Positions 36,021-45,145 of a DNA stretch of 59,331 bases are shown here, piece by piece; the stretch's first letter is position 1, and each line of letters begins with the position of its first letter. The notes under the pieces were generated by a model. That model did not search any database. It saw only the letters and a list, made by a program, of their open reading frames with translations, and was not told where the DNA came from. The position numbers were made by a program, and so were the translations under genes. The stretch spans positions 1-59,331 of the forward strand of contig CAIMWF010000092.1 of the NCBI GenBank assembly GCA_903845055.1. The letters run 5' to 3'. This stretch comes from an uncultured Bacteroidales bacterium. GTDB taxonomy: Bacteria; Bacteroidota; Bacteroidia; Bacteroidales; FEN-979.

Positions 36021-37283
36021 TTAATGTTTTAGCGGGGACGACAGGGTTTCCGGGTCATGTTTGTGACGGAACAGGAGTGCAAACAAAACCGCGACGACGA
36101 GTGAATAAGCCGCAAAGGTGAGCCAGATTCCTTTCCAGTCGAATTGTCCTCCCGCTGATGTGAAGAAACGGTCGATGATGATCCCGCTGATACGGCTGCC
36201 CAGGAAGGCTCCAAAACCATTCGTCATCACCATGAAGAGACCCTGGGCACTGGCCCTGATGCCCGGATCGCTCTGCGATTCAACATACAATGATCCGGAA
36301 ATGTTGAAAAAATCGAACGCCATCCCGTATATGATACAGGAGGCGATGATCATCCAGAGTCCCCCCAGCGGTTCAGGATTCCCGAAGGCAAAAAGCCCGA
36401 ACCTCAACACCCAGGCGATCATGCTGAACAGCATCACCTTCTTGATGCCGAACTTTTTCAGGAAAAAGGGGATTGTCAGGATAAAAAGTGTTTCGGAAAT
36501 CTGGGAGATCGACATGATGATGGCCGGATACTTCACGGCTATCAGGTCGCGAAAAGCGGGGATTTTTGCAAAATCCTGCAGGAAAGTGTCGCCGTATGCA
36601 TTTGTAAGCTGCAGGGCTGCGCCAAGGAGCATTGCAAATACAAAGAACAGGGCCATTTTGACATTCTTAAACAGCTTAAAGGCATCAAGACCCAGGGCAT
36701 TCACCAGCGAGTTTTTCTGGGTTCGGCCAAGTGGCGGGCATTCCGGCAGGGTGAAGGAGTAAAGTCCAAGGAACAGCGAGGCTCCCGAAGCAACATAGAA
36801 CTGTACAGCAGATATCTCCAGGTGGGACAAGCTGATCGTCCAGAGCGCAACAATAAAACCAACCGTCCCCCAAACACGGATGGGGGGATATTCCTTAACA
36901 ATATCCAGTCCCCTGCTTTTCAGTGTTGAATACCCGATGGTGATTGAAAGGGCGATGGTAGGCATGTAAAAGATCATGTTCAGCAGCATGATCCAGAACA
37001 TGGCAGAGGGGTTGCCTGCCTTAGGAACCATGAAAAGGACCACGGCGGCACAGATATGAAAGATTCCATAAAGTTTCTCGGCATTCATCCAGCGGTCGGC
37101 GATGATCCCGGCAATAGCCGGCATGAAAAGGGAGGCGATGCCCATGGTTGAAAAGATGGCGCCGAACTCGGTGCCCGACCAGTGCTTTGTCTGAAACCAG
37201 TATGCCCCGATGGTGAGGAGCCAGGAACCCCATACAAAAAACTGCAAAAAATTAAGAAGGATAAGTCGTAGCTTGATACCCAT
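36021..37283 (-). CDS. Nucleoside:H+ symporter (NupG-type MFS)
   Basis: The 420-residue inner-membrane protein has 12 predicted TM helices and the look of the NHS/NupG branch of the major facilitator superfamily. The N-terminus is [60 protein letters not shown] is the loop 2-3 region. [42 protein letters not shown], and [16 protein letters not shown] with [20 protein letters not shown] follow in the second half. Members import nucleosides with protons. The neighbourhood (thyA, folA) supports a nucleotide-supply role. It lies 42 bases downstream of the DUF151 gene. Substrate preference cannot be read from the sequence. Confidence 0.9.
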   Translation of the reverse strand: MGIKLRLILLNFLQFFVWGSWLLTIGAYWFQTKHWSGTEFGAIFSTMGIASLFMPAIAGIIADRWMNAEKLYGIFHICAAVVLFMVPKAGNPSAMFWIMLLNMIFYMPTIALSITIGYSTLKSRGLDIVKEYPPIRVWGTVGFIVALWTISLSHLEISAVQFYVASGASLFLGLYSFTLPECPPLGRTQKNSLVNALGLDAFKLFKNVKMALFFVFAMLLGAALQLTNAYGDTFLQDFAKIPAFRDLIAVKYPAIIMSISQISETLFILTIPFFLKKFGIKKVMLFSMIAWVLRFGLFAFGNPEPLGGLWMIIASCIIYGMAFDFFNISGSLYVESQSDPGIRASAQGLFMVMTNGFGAFLGSRISGIIIDRFFTSAGGQFDWKGIWLTFAAYSLVVAVLFALLFRHKHDPETLSSPLKH

Positions 37284-37325
37284 GCGGTGTAGATTTAAGG
37301 TTTCAGTAAGGCAAGCGGGGAGCGG

Positions 37326-37910
37326 TTATTTTCGTTTGTTCAGTTCGTCCCTGATCTTGGAAGCTTTCTCATATTCTTCGCTCTCGATGGCGGAGTGGAG
37401 CATTTCATGCAGTTCCACCGTTGCGTAATCGGTAAACGAAATTTGTTCGCCGGCTTCCTCTTCCGCCCCGCGCTCAACGGGCCTGGAGATATCATTTTCC
37501 TCCTCCATCAGGATGCCCGCTGCAACAAGGATGCTTTCATAGGTAAACACCTGGCAGCTGAACCGGAGGGCCAGTGCAATGGCATCGGAGGTCCGCGAAT
37601 CAACCTCCTGGATCACCTTTCCGTCGGTACATACCAGTTTGGCATAAAAAACTCCCTCACTGAACTTATTGATCACCACCTCGGTGACCGTAATGTGAAA
37701 AACGTCGGCAAAGGATTTGAATAGATCGTGGGTCAACGGCCTCGGGGTGCGTATTTTTTCAAGTTCAATGGCAATGGCCTGAGCCTCAAAACCCCCGATA
37801 ATAATAGGTAATCGCCGCTTTCCGTCATGCTCGCCAAGAATCAGTGCATAGGCTCCGCTCTGTGACTGACTGTACGACATACCTATAATATCCAACCTGA
37901 TTTTTTCCAT
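37326..37910 (-). CDS. Bifunctional nuclease (DUF151) with C-terminal UVR motif
   Basis: The 194-residue cytosolic protein has two parts. Residues ~1-125 form the DUF151 bifunctional nuclease domain: MSYSQSQSGAYALILGEHDGKRRLPIIIGGFEAQAIAIELE, PRPLTHDLFKSF, and VDSRTSDAIALALRFSCQVFT. Residues ~155-194 hold a UvrB/UvrC-type motif, LHEMLHSAIESEEYEKASKIRDELNKRK. DUF151 proteins of thermophiles and plants show DNase/RNase activity; the UVR helix hairpin normally mediates UvrB-UvrC contact. The combination is common in Bacteroidota. Head of the minus-strand block with the nucleoside transporter, thyA and folA, with its own well-formed promoter. Confidence 0.93.
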   Translation of the reverse strand: MEKIRLDIIGMSYSQSQSGAYALILGEHDGKRRLPIIIGGFEAQAIAIELEKIRTPRPLTHDLFKSFADVFHITVTEVVINKFSEGVFYAKLVCTDGKVIQEVDSRTSDAIALALRFSCQVFTYESILVAAGILMEEENDISRPVERGAEEEAGEQISFTDYATVELHEMLHSAIESEEYEKASKIRDELNKRK

Positions 37911-37935
37911 TTTATCCCCCGCGGATTCGCAATTA

Positions 37936-37967
37936 CAAACCTACGGGAATTTTCCCGAACCGACAAA
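37936..37967 (-). promoter_or_regulatory. Promoter of the DUF151 gene
   Basis: On the minus strand TTTG (37967-37964) and TAGGTTTG (37943-37936) are separated by 20 bp. This is one of the few complete -33/-7 pairs in the window, and may drive the whole block down to folA. Confidence 0.65.
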
Positions 37968-38005
37968 AGATGTTTAAAAAATCTGTGTTTTCATAAAATT
38001 CTTTC

Positions 38006-38013
38006 TAATTTTG
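38006..38013 (+). promoter_or_regulatory. -7 box of the membrane pyrophosphatase gene
   Basis: TAATTTTG matches TAnnTTTG; the ATG lies 30 bases downstream of the box. Confidence 0.55.
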
Positions 38014-38043
38014 TGATCAGTCTAAATATATAAACAGGTAAAT

Positions 38044-40464
38044 ATGAAAAGAACTTTAGCTATTATTGCCGCTTTGATATTGCCATTCCTGACAATGGCC
38101 AGCGAAGCGAACCTTGTTATTCCTGCGGGTATCAAAGATCAGTCCCTCCTTTACTGGGGCTTCCTGATCACCTTTGCCGGTTTCATGTTCGGATTATACC
38201 AGTTCCTCCAGGTCAAGAAAATCGGCGCTCATAAATCGATGCTGGATGTAGCCCAGGTGATTTTTGAGACAGCCAAAACCTACCTTGTGCAACAGGGAAA
38301 ATTCCTATTGATTCTTTTTGCATTTATCGGCTCGGCCGTTGCCTTTTACTTCGGCTGGCTCTCCGACGCCCACTTCGGTTTCGGAGGCGTTATAATGATC
38401 CTGGGATGGACCGTTATCGGCATCCTTGGTTCATACAGTGTTGCGTGGTTCGGCATCAGGATGAACACCCTGGCAAACGCAAGGATGGCCTTCGCCTCCC
38501 TTGAAAGAAAGCCCATCAAACTCCTGACCATTCCCCTCAACGCGGGCATGAGCATCGGCGTGGTGCTGATTTCGCTCGAACTCATCATGATGCTTATCAT
38601 CCTGATGTTCGTCCCGGGCGAATATGCCGGCGCAAGCTTTATCGGTTTTGCCATCGGTGAATCGCTGGGTGCATCAGCCCTCAGGATTGCCGGGGGTATC
38701 TTCACGAAAATCGCCGACATCGGCTCCGACCTCATGAAGGTGATCTTCAAGATCGGCGAAGACGACCCCAGGAACCCGGGTACCATTGCCGACTGCGTTG
38801 GTGATAATGCCGGCGATAGCGTGGGACCGACCGCCGACGGTTTTGAAACTTACGGAGTGACCGGGGTTGCGCTTATTACATTTATCGTGCTGGCAGTTTC
38901 AAAACCCGAATTCCAGGTGCAACTGCTGACCTGGATTTTTGTTATGAGAATTTTCATGATCATCACCTCCATTGTATCCTTCTGGATCAACAGCGCCATC
39001 AGCAAGGCCAAATACAGCAATGTTGACGACCTTGATTTCGAAAAGCCGCTTACTTCCCTCGTATGGATCACCTCCATTTTATCCATTGCCGTTACGTTTG
39101 CCATCAGCTATTTTACGATCAGGCAACTGCCGAACGACCTATGGATCATCCTGTCGGTCATCATCAGCGCGGGAACCCTCGGAGCCGCATTGATCCCCGA
39201 ATTCACCAAGCTCTTTACAAGCCCCAAGTCAACGCATGTCAACGAAGTGGTCGTCGCTTCACAGGAGGGCGGGGCTTCGCTCAACATCCTTTCGGGTCTT
39301 GTAGCAGGCAACTTCAGCGCATTCTGGCAGGGTATGGTCTTTTTCCTGCTGATGTTCATCGCCTATTATTCCAGCACTTTCATCGTACCGGGGTTCATGA
39401 TCTATCCCTCCATTTTTGCCTTCGGCCTTGTGGCCTTCGGCATGCTTGGCATGGGACCTGTCACCATTGCCGTCGACAGCTACGGACCGGTTACCGACAA
39501 TGCACAGTCGATTTATGAACTTTCGCTCATCGAAGAGATCCCCGGCATCAGCGCTGAAATTGAAAGGGACTTCGGCTTCAAACCCGATTTTGAAAAATCA
39601 AAACATTACCTCGAAGCAAACGACGGCGCAGGCAACACCTTTAAAGCCACTGCCAAACCTGTTCTTATCGGCACCGCGGTTGTCGGGGCCACCACCATGA
39701 TCTTTTCACTCATCCTGGTTATTCAGAAATCATTGGGTGTTGAACCGGAGCGGATCCTGAACTTGTTAAACCCTTACACCATCCTTGGATTCCTGCTCGG
39801 CGGAGCCGTTATTTACTGGTTCAGCGGCGCATCCATCCAGGCGGTAACTACCGGAGCAAGCCGTGCGGTCGCCTACATCAAGAACAACATCAACCTTGAC
39901 CCCAACGCCCCCAAAAAAGCGGATACGGCCAAATCGAAAGAGGTTGTCCAGATTTGCACCCTCTACGCCCAGAAAGGGATGTTGAATATCTTTATCGCTG
40001 TCTTTTCCTTTGCACTGGCCTTTGCATTTTTATCATCACCGACCGGGTTGACGGACAAGGTAGTTTCTCCTGATGATCTGAAATTAGCGCTTCCGGTTTC
40101 CCTGTTTGTGAGCTACCTGATCTCCATCGCGTTTTTCGGTTTGTACCAGGCCATTTTCATGGCCAACGCCGGTGGTGCATGGGACAATGCCAAAAAGGTG
40201 ATTGAAGTTGACATGAAAGAAAAGGGAACCGAACTGCATGCGGCATCGGTTGTCGGCGATACAGTTGGCGACCCCTTCAAGGACACCTCCTCTGTTGCCA
40301 TGAACCCCATCATCAAGTTCACCACCCTGTTCGGATTACTTGCCATGGAGATCGCCCTTTCGGTGAGTTTCAGGCCGGTAGCCCACTATATCGGGATTGC
40401 ATTTTTTGCTGTTGCACTTTATTTTGTTTACCGTTCATTTTATAAAATGCGTATCAGAGACTAA
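38044..40464 (+). CDS. hppA: Membrane-bound ion-translocating pyrophosphatase
   Basis: The 806-residue polytopic inner-membrane protein has about 16 TM helices. It couples PPi hydrolysis to H+ and/or Na+ export, saving energy in anaerobic or energy-limited cells. The catalytic region includes GGIFTKIADIGSDLMK, DDPRNPGTIADCVGDNAGDS and TADGFETYG. GPVTDNAQSIYEL and the C-terminal NAGGAWDNAKKVIE and VVGDTVGDPFKDTSSVAMNPIIK are further substrate loops. The cation-dependence segment reads GNTFKATAKP, with Lys where K+-dependent enzymes usually have Ala. TM6 contains GESLGAS, with a Glu that could be the Na+-type gate residue. It is Bacteroidota-like, where dual Na+/H+ pumps are known, so ion use is left open. 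It has its own promoter and terminator. Confidence 0.96.
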   Translation: MKRTLAIIAALILPFLTMASEANLVIPAGIKDQSLLYWGFLITFAGFMFGLYQFLQVKKIGAHKSMLDVAQVIFETAKTYLVQQGKFLLILFAFIGSAVAFYFGWLSDAHFGFGGVIMILGWTVIGILGSYSVAWFGIRMNTLANARMAFASLERKPIKLLTIPLNAGMSIGVVLISLELIMMLIILMFVPGEYAGASFIGFAIGESLGASALRIAGGIFTKIADIGSDLMKVIFKIGEDDPRNPGTIADCVGDNAGDSVGPTADGFETYGVTGVALITFIVLAVSKPEFQVQLLTWIFVMRIFMIITSIVSFWINSAISKAKYSNVDDLDFEKPLTSLVWITSILSIAVTFAISYFTIRQLPNDLWIILSVIISAGTLGAALIPEFTKLFTSPKSTHVNEVVVASQEGGASLNILSGLVAGNFSAFWQGMVFFLLMFIAYYSSTFIVPGFMIYPSIFAFGLVAFGMLGMGPVTIAVDSYGPVTDNAQSIYELSLIEEIPGISAEIERDFGFKPDFEKSKHYLEANDGAGNTFKATAKPVLIGTAVVGATTMIFSLILVIQKSLGVEPERILNLLNPYTILGFLLGGAVIYWFSGASIQAVTTGASRAVAYIKNNINLDPNAPKKADTAKSKEVVQICTLYAQKGMLNIFIAVFSFALAFAFLSSPTGLTDKVVSPDDLKLALPVSLFVSYLISIAFFGLYQAIFMANAGGAWDNAKKVIEVDMKEKGTELHAASVVGDTVGDPFKDTSSVAMNPIIKFTTLFGLLAMEIALSVSFRPVAHYIGIAFFAVALYFVYRSFYKMRIRD

Positions 40465-40484
40465 CTTTCACCTACTTGCAATTG

Positions 40485-40518
40485 AAGGCTGTCGGAATTT
40501 CCTTCAGCCTTTTTTTTT
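40485..40518 (+). terminator. Intrinsic terminator of hppA
   Basis: AAGGCTG (40485-40491) pairs with CAGCCTT (40505-40511) around a 13 nt loop and runs into nine T. Confidence 0.8.
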
Positions 40519-40579
40519 GCAGGATCAAGGCAACCTTTGCAACCTGTGGTGTTCAAGATATAGTGGATAGAATGACCAG

Positions 40580-41161
40580 GTGGATGAAAATTTAATCAGG
40601 AGGGCAATTGCAAGGGATCCCGGCGCCATGGAGGCGTTGTATGACACCTATGCACCGTCCCTCCTGAGCGTTTGCTACCGCTACTGCGGGAACCGCAATG
40701 ATGCCGAGGACATCCTGCACGACGGCTTTATCAAGATCATACACAATATCGGAACTTTTAAGATCAGGACCGACGGCAGCCTGGAAGCCTGGATGATGCG
40801 GATCATGGTAAACACCTCCCTGAACTTTATCCGTTCACGGCTGAAGGAAAAGAATTTCGTGGACATCGATCCCATCCTCGATAAAATTGAAATCCAACAG
40901 GATGAAGAATTCGGAGAGGAGATTTATATGCAGCTCAGCCAGGACCAGGTGATGGGCCTCATCGGCAGTCTTCCCGACGGTTACCGCACGGTATTCAACC
41001 TATACATATTTGAAAAATACGGGCATAAAGAGATCGCCGGGCTTATGGGGTGTACGGAGAATACATCCAAGTCGCAACTGTCGAAAGCGCGTGCCCTGCT
41101 GAGAAAAAAAATGAACGAACTGGTCCGTGTAAAAACAACAAAGGCCTATGAAAAAGTATAA
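40580..41161 (+). CDS. ECF-type RNA polymerase sigma factor
   Basis: The 193-residue protein has region 2 (AMEALYDTYAPSLLSVCYRYCGNRNDAEDILHDGFIKII, with the DAEDILHD core). Region 4 follows: LIGSLPDGYRTVFNLYIFEKYGHKEIAGLMGCTENTSKSQLSKARALLRKKM, a helix-turn-helix. Region 3 is lacking, which defines group 4 (ECF) sigma factors. The start is GTG at 40580 because an in-frame TAG at 40568 leaves no ATG. The end overlaps the following gene by 14 bases, so the two proteins are made together. The downstream product has one N-terminal TM and may serve as membrane regulator of this sigma factor. Confidence 0.93.
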   Translation: MDENLIRRAIARDPGAMEALYDTYAPSLLSVCYRYCGNRNDAEDILHDGFIKIIHNIGTFKIRTDGSLEAWMMRIMVNTSLNFIRSRLKEKNFVDIDPILDKIEIQQDEEFGEEIYMQLSQDQVMGLIGSLPDGYRTVFNLYIFEKYGHKEIAGLMGCTENTSKSQLSKARALLRKKMNELVRVKTTKAYEKV

Positions 41162-42596
41162 TCATCCATCCGATGAATTCTTTCGCGGGATCATGAAGGA
41201 CCATAAAATGGTTCCGTCGGATGCCGCAAGGAGGGAATTTCTCAGGGATGCCCTTGAAATTCCGCCCGCAAAGAAGAGCGGCAGGACCGGGAGACTCCTG
41301 CTTCCCGGTCTGGTCCTTCTTGCCGGCCTGGGTATTGTTTTATGGTATGTCACCAGGGAGGTTCCCGCAGCTTCATCCGGCGCGAAAAAAGCCGGTCAGC
41401 AAGTTTCCGTTGCAACTTCACAAGCTATGGCTGCCGGCATTCTGAAAACCGAGGATCATCCTGGTGGAAAAACAGTTTCAACACCTGCACTTAAAACGCC
41501 CCCTGCCGGCAGTGGTGGGTTAAGTGCAACAAAGGAACACACCTCCCCTGTTCCTCTCATCAAAAACATGCAAACAACCGGTGAAACAACGATTTTAAAG
41601 GCGGTCCGCGCATCGGTTCCGCCTGGTTTCAATCCTGCCTCAAATATCGAGGTACTGCCGGGACATGCTGCCGGAATTCCTCAATATTCATCTGCAGTCA
41701 ATGTACCGTCAGCACCGGGAACGGCCGAAATTGCCATCAATCAGGATAAAAAACCTCTCACCGGCGGTGACACCACCAAAATTTCAAACATTTACCTTCC
41801 TCCTTCGGTGGCTGAAACATCCCCCGGGAAACAGGCACACGATTCCCTGGTGACCGGGGCAGCCGGGGTCGTCGAAAAATCCCCATCCAGGCAAATCCGG
41901 AACCGAAGAATGAATCCATCGGTCGGGATCAGTTACAGTCCGGAAATGCTTTTAAACACCATTGAAGGATCGAAGTTCGTGCAGAATTTCTCCATCGAGG
42001 GGGAATTCCGTTTCGGCAAATTCTCCATCCGCACCGGTGCCGGGTTCTCCTTTCACCGCGGGACAAACGAACTGAGCGTGGCATACACTGACTACCTTGG
42101 ATCGTATAACAAGCTGGATTCGATGAAATTCACATGGAACGGCTCAGTGCAGAAATACATTCCCACCATATACCTGACGGACACGAAATTATGGGACAGC
42201 CTGCAGAAGGTCGAATCGTTAAAGGTACTAAAGCGCTACACCTACCTGCAGATTCCCATGATCATGGGTTATAACTTCCTGCAGACCGACGCCTTTTCGC
42301 TCGGCATACGGGTGGGACCGGTCATGTCGGTCATGCTCACATCCCGGCAGATTTCAGCTGCCTTCGACCCGGGCACCAAGCGGATCATCAGCATCAACGA
42401 CATTGCCCCGGAACAGGTCAGCCTGAACTGGCAGGCGATGGCCGGGGTGAATATGGATATCAGGCTTTCGAAGGAATTCCGGTTCGAGTTGGAACCCTGG
42501 GTAAAGTATTATTTCAACTCGGTCTATGAAAAGCCCAGTCCGGCAATGAAGCCTGTTTCCATAGGGATCCGGGGAGCCCTGATGCTTGACCTGTAA
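41148..42596 (+). CDS. Single-TM protein with C-terminal beta-barrel-like domain, sigma-linked
   Basis: The 482-residue protein has a basic/acidic N-terminus (MKKYNHPSDEFFRGIMKDHK ... REFLRDALEI, residues 1-40) of the size of a short anti-sigma domain. One TM helix follows at ~49-68 (LLLPGLVLLAGLGIVLWYV). Next is a ~180-residue low-complexity Ala/Pro/Thr/Lys linker. A C-terminal ~225-residue region has alternating beta strands (FSIEGEFRFGKFSIRTGAGFSF, YLQIPMIMGYNF, FSLGIRVGPVMSVML, FRFELEPWVKYYF) ending GIRGALMLDL, like an outer-membrane PorT/OmpX-type barrel. If both predictions hold, the protein could span inner membrane, periplasm and outer membrane. No zinc anti-sigma motif is seen. It overlaps the ECF sigma gene by 14 bases. 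Confidence 0.8.
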   Translation: MKKYNHPSDEFFRGIMKDHKMVPSDAARREFLRDALEIPPAKKSGRTGRLLLPGLVLLAGLGIVLWYVTREVPAASSGAKKAGQQVSVATSQAMAAGILKTEDHPGGKTVSTPALKTPPAGSGGLSATKEHTSPVPLIKNMQTTGETTILKAVRASVPPGFNPASNIEVLPGHAAGIPQYSSAVNVPSAPGTAEIAINQDKKPLTGGDTTKISNIYLPPSVAETSPGKQAHDSLVTGAAGVVEKSPSRQIRNRRMNPSVGISYSPEMLLNTIEGSKFVQNFSIEGEFRFGKFSIRTGAGFSFHRGTNELSVAYTDYLGSYNKLDSMKFTWNGSVQKYIPTIYLTDTKLWDSLQKVESLKVLKRYTYLQIPMIMGYNFLQTDAFSLGIRVGPVMSVMLTSRQISAAFDPGTKRIISINDIAPEQVSLNWQAMAGVNMDIRLSKEFRFELEPWVKYYFNSVYEKPSPAMKPVSIGIRGALMLDL

Positions 42597-42712
42597 AGAA
42601 GATTTCAAAATCCCGGGCAACCTTTCAATGGTAGCGGGTTAATTCATCAGAAAACCTCCGGAAATGTTTTTGAAAATTTTCAGTAAATTTACAAACCTCT
42701 AATCCCAACATT

Positions 42713-44998
42713 ATGAAAAAGTTACTTTTCCAGGTCCTGTTCCTCCTTTTAATCATCCCCACCTTCTCCCAGGGATTTGTGTCGGTGAACGGTACGGTTA
42801 CCGATTCCCAGACAGGGGTTCCGATTGCGAACCACGCGGTGACCATCAGGTCGGACTCAACATCCGGTTTCTTTTATTACCAGGTGAAAAACACCAACAG
42901 CCAGGGCTTTTATATGGATACCATCCCCGTGACCATGGGCGTTACCGGGACTCTATTCATCGAGACCGTCGACTGCAACAATACGCTTCACCAGGATGTA
43001 TGGAATTATATCCCGCAGCAAACCCATGTTTCGAACTTCTCGATATGCAACACGAACACCGGCGGCTGCCAGGCCAATTTCAGCTATGTCATCGACAGCA
43101 GCTTTATGGTTCAGTTTACCGACCTTTCAACCGCCAGCCCGTCGGTGATTTCATGGAGCTGGAATTTCGGAGATCCGGCAAGCGGATCAAATAATACATC
43201 AACTGTTCAAAACTCGGCACATGTATTTACAACCCCGGGCACCTATACAGTCTGCCTGACCATCCAGGGCAGCGGCGGATGTACTTCGGTGATATGCAAA
43301 GCTATGGTTGTCGGGGCCGCCGGCAACTGCCACGCCAGCTATACCTATACCCACGACACCCTAACTTCATTGCAAACCATCCATTTCATTGATCAGTCAA
43401 CTACAACATCCGGCCACATCACCACCTGGGTGTGGAATTTCGGCGATGGCCAAATCATGTCAATCTCCTACCCTGCAAACCCGAATGTCACGCATACCTA
43501 TGCTTCCTATGGCACCTATACCGTGTGCCTTTCGATCCAGGGTTCCGACAGCACATGCTACGACACTGAATGCAAAAGTGTCAACGCGGGTTCGAATACC
43601 GGTTGCCTGGCAAACTTCACCTGGTCCGACTCCACCAACACCGGCAACCCGGTCCAGCTTGTTGACCTCTCGCAGGCCAACGGCAGCGGGCCCGTCACCT
43701 CCTGGACCTGGAATTTCGGAGACCCGGCATCGGGGTCAGCAAATACTTCGACCCAACAGAACCCGGTTCACCAGTTTACGACAGCGGGAACCTATACCGT
43801 ATGCCTGACCATCCACGGGACCGACAGCACCTGTCATTCAACAACCTGTAAAACCATAACCATTGGCGTTCAGGGCTGCCAGGCCAATTTCACTTACGCC
43901 TCCACTGCGCCAAACTTCTCCTCCATCCAGTTTACCGACCTCTCGGTTGGCAATCCGACCGGGTGGACCTGGAATTTCGGTGATGGCAGTCCATCATCGG
44001 TTCTGGAAAACCCTGTCCACTCCTATACCTCCCCGGGCACCTACACCGTTTGCCTGACCATCAGCGGGAACAACTGCACCAGTACATCCTGCCAGAACGT
44101 TGTTGTGACCGACAGTACCAACTACAAAATGGTCTACGGCCAGGTCTACGCCGGGAATTTCCCGGTCACGCAGGGAATGGTGATGATCTTCTCCTATGAT
44201 ACCGTGGCCAACTACCAGCCCTATGTGCATGTGACACCAATCGACTCCAACGGGGTCTATTATTTCACCCTAGTACCTGCCGGGGATTACTATATCCTTG
44301 CCATTCCCCTGTCGGCAGCCGGTTACCTGCCCACCTATTATGGGAATGTCATCAGCTGGGAACAGGCGACGCTGATCCACCTCGGCAACCCTGTCAATCC
44401 TTATAACATCAACCTGGTCATGCCCGGTTTGTTCACCTCGGGCCCGGGTTCCGCTTCCGGGCAGATCAACATGGGGGATGTGAGCAGTGCCATGCTTGAT
44501 AAGGTCAATATGATCATCAGGAACAGCCAGGGCCAGCCAATCGGCTTTGCAAGCGTCACTACCACAGGGACATTCAGTTTCCCCACCCTTGCTTACGGCA
44601 CCTATTACCTCCATGCGGAGATGCCCGGCGTGGCAGGCGACAACATCATGATCGTTTTGACGGCTGAGAAACCCAATGCAAATGTGGTGATGACCTTTAC
44701 CGGCCATAAGATACTCGGCATACTCGACCAGGTTTCGCCGGTCACCTCCTGGTCGGTCTACCCCAACCCGGTTCGGGATAATTTTACCTTCAGCGTCAAC
44801 ATGAAAAAAGGTGTTAATGCCTTGATCGGGATCATCAACATGACGGGCCGGATGGTCATTGAAAGGCCGGTAAGTCTCCTGACCGGGGAAAATAAAATTG
44901 AGATTTCCACCGCCTCCCTGCCCTCCGGCATTTATACACTCCGTCTGATCTCGGATGAAGGGACCCAGGTGAATGCCAGGCTGGTAAAGACCCGGTAA
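42713..44998 (+). CDS. Secreted multi-PKD protein with T9SS sorting domain
   Basis: The 761-residue extracellular protein has a signal peptide (MKKLLFQVLFLLLIIPTFSQG). A carboxypeptidase-regulatory-like beta domain follows (FVSVNGTVTDSQTGVPIANHAVTI, residues ~20-105). Four PKD domains lie at about 110-470, each with a W.WNFGD core and a G.YTVCLTI.G strand. Two of them carry the same DPASGS insert (FGDPASGSNNTS and FGDPASGSANTS), pointing to internal duplication. Residues ~475-665 hold two more regulatory-like beta domains (VYGQVYAGNFPVTQGMVMI...). The last ~80 residues (SWSVYPNPVRDNF ... LPSGIYTLRLI) are a type A T9SS sorting domain. Even spacing of Cys in each PKD suggests disulfides. No enzymatic domain; likely an adhesin or surface scaffold. 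Confidence 0.92.
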   Translation: MKKLLFQVLFLLLIIPTFSQGFVSVNGTVTDSQTGVPIANHAVTIRSDSTSGFFYYQVKNTNSQGFYMDTIPVTMGVTGTLFIETVDCNNTLHQDVWNYIPQQTHVSNFSICNTNTGGCQANFSYVIDSSFMVQFTDLSTASPSVISWSWNFGDPASGSNNTSTVQNSAHVFTTPGTYTVCLTIQGSGGCTSVICKAMVVGAAGNCHASYTYTHDTLTSLQTIHFIDQSTTTSGHITTWVWNFGDGQIMSISYPANPNVTHTYASYGTYTVCLSIQGSDSTCYDTECKSVNAGSNTGCLANFTWSDSTNTGNPVQLVDLSQANGSGPVTSWTWNFGDPASGSANTSTQQNPVHQFTTAGTYTVCLTIHGTDSTCHSTTCKTITIGVQGCQANFTYASTAPNFSSIQFTDLSVGNPTGWTWNFGDGSPSSVLENPVHSYTSPGTYTVCLTISGNNCTSTSCQNVVVTDSTNYKMVYGQVYAGNFPVTQGMVMIFSYDTVANYQPYVHVTPIDSNGVYYFTLVPAGDYYILAIPLSAAGYLPTYYGNVISWEQATLIHLGNPVNPYNINLVMPGLFTSGPGSASGQINMGDVSSAMLDKVNMIIRNSQGQPIGFASVTTTGTFSFPTLAYGTYYLHAEMPGVAGDNIMIVLTAEKPNANVVMTFTGHKILGILDQVSPVTSWSVYPNPVRDNFTFSVNMKKGVNALIGIINMTGRMVIERPVSLLTGENKIEISTASLPSGIYTLRLISDEGTQVNARLVKTR

Positions 44999-45020
44999 CC
45001 CCGTTTCCAATCCTGTTTTG

Positions 45021-45056
45021 AGAGCCGCCCCGGAATCCGGGGCGGCTCTTTGTTTT
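45021..45056 (+). terminator. Strong intrinsic terminator after the PKD gene
   Basis: AGAGCCGCCCC (45021-45031) pairs with GGGGCGGCTCT (45039-45049) around GGAATCC, which can itself pair further, followed by TTTGTTTT. Confidence 0.9.
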
Positions 45057-45104
45057 ACCGGCACCATTAGGGGTTATTTTGTTTATTTTTTCACAAAGAT
45101 TTGG

Positions 45105-45112
45105 TATTTTTG
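45105..45112 (+). promoter_or_regulatory. -7 box of gcvP
   Basis: TATTTTTG matches TAnnTTTG, 33 bases before the gcvP ATG. A TTTG at 45078-45081 is 23 bp upstream, slightly too far for a standard -33 element. No glycine riboswitch is apparent in the short leader. Confidence 0.55.
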
Positions 45113-45145
45113 CCAATCGTTCAACTATCCTCAAAAATCCTTCCT

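Noticed and set aside
42684-42691. Promoter box for the multi-PKD gene (TAAATTTA)
   Set aside because: Last base differs from TAnnTTTG and no -33 element is at proper distance; too weak to list.
45081-45145. Glycine riboswitch in front of gcvP
   Set aside because: The leader after the predicted start is only about 30 nt, far too short for the aptamer.
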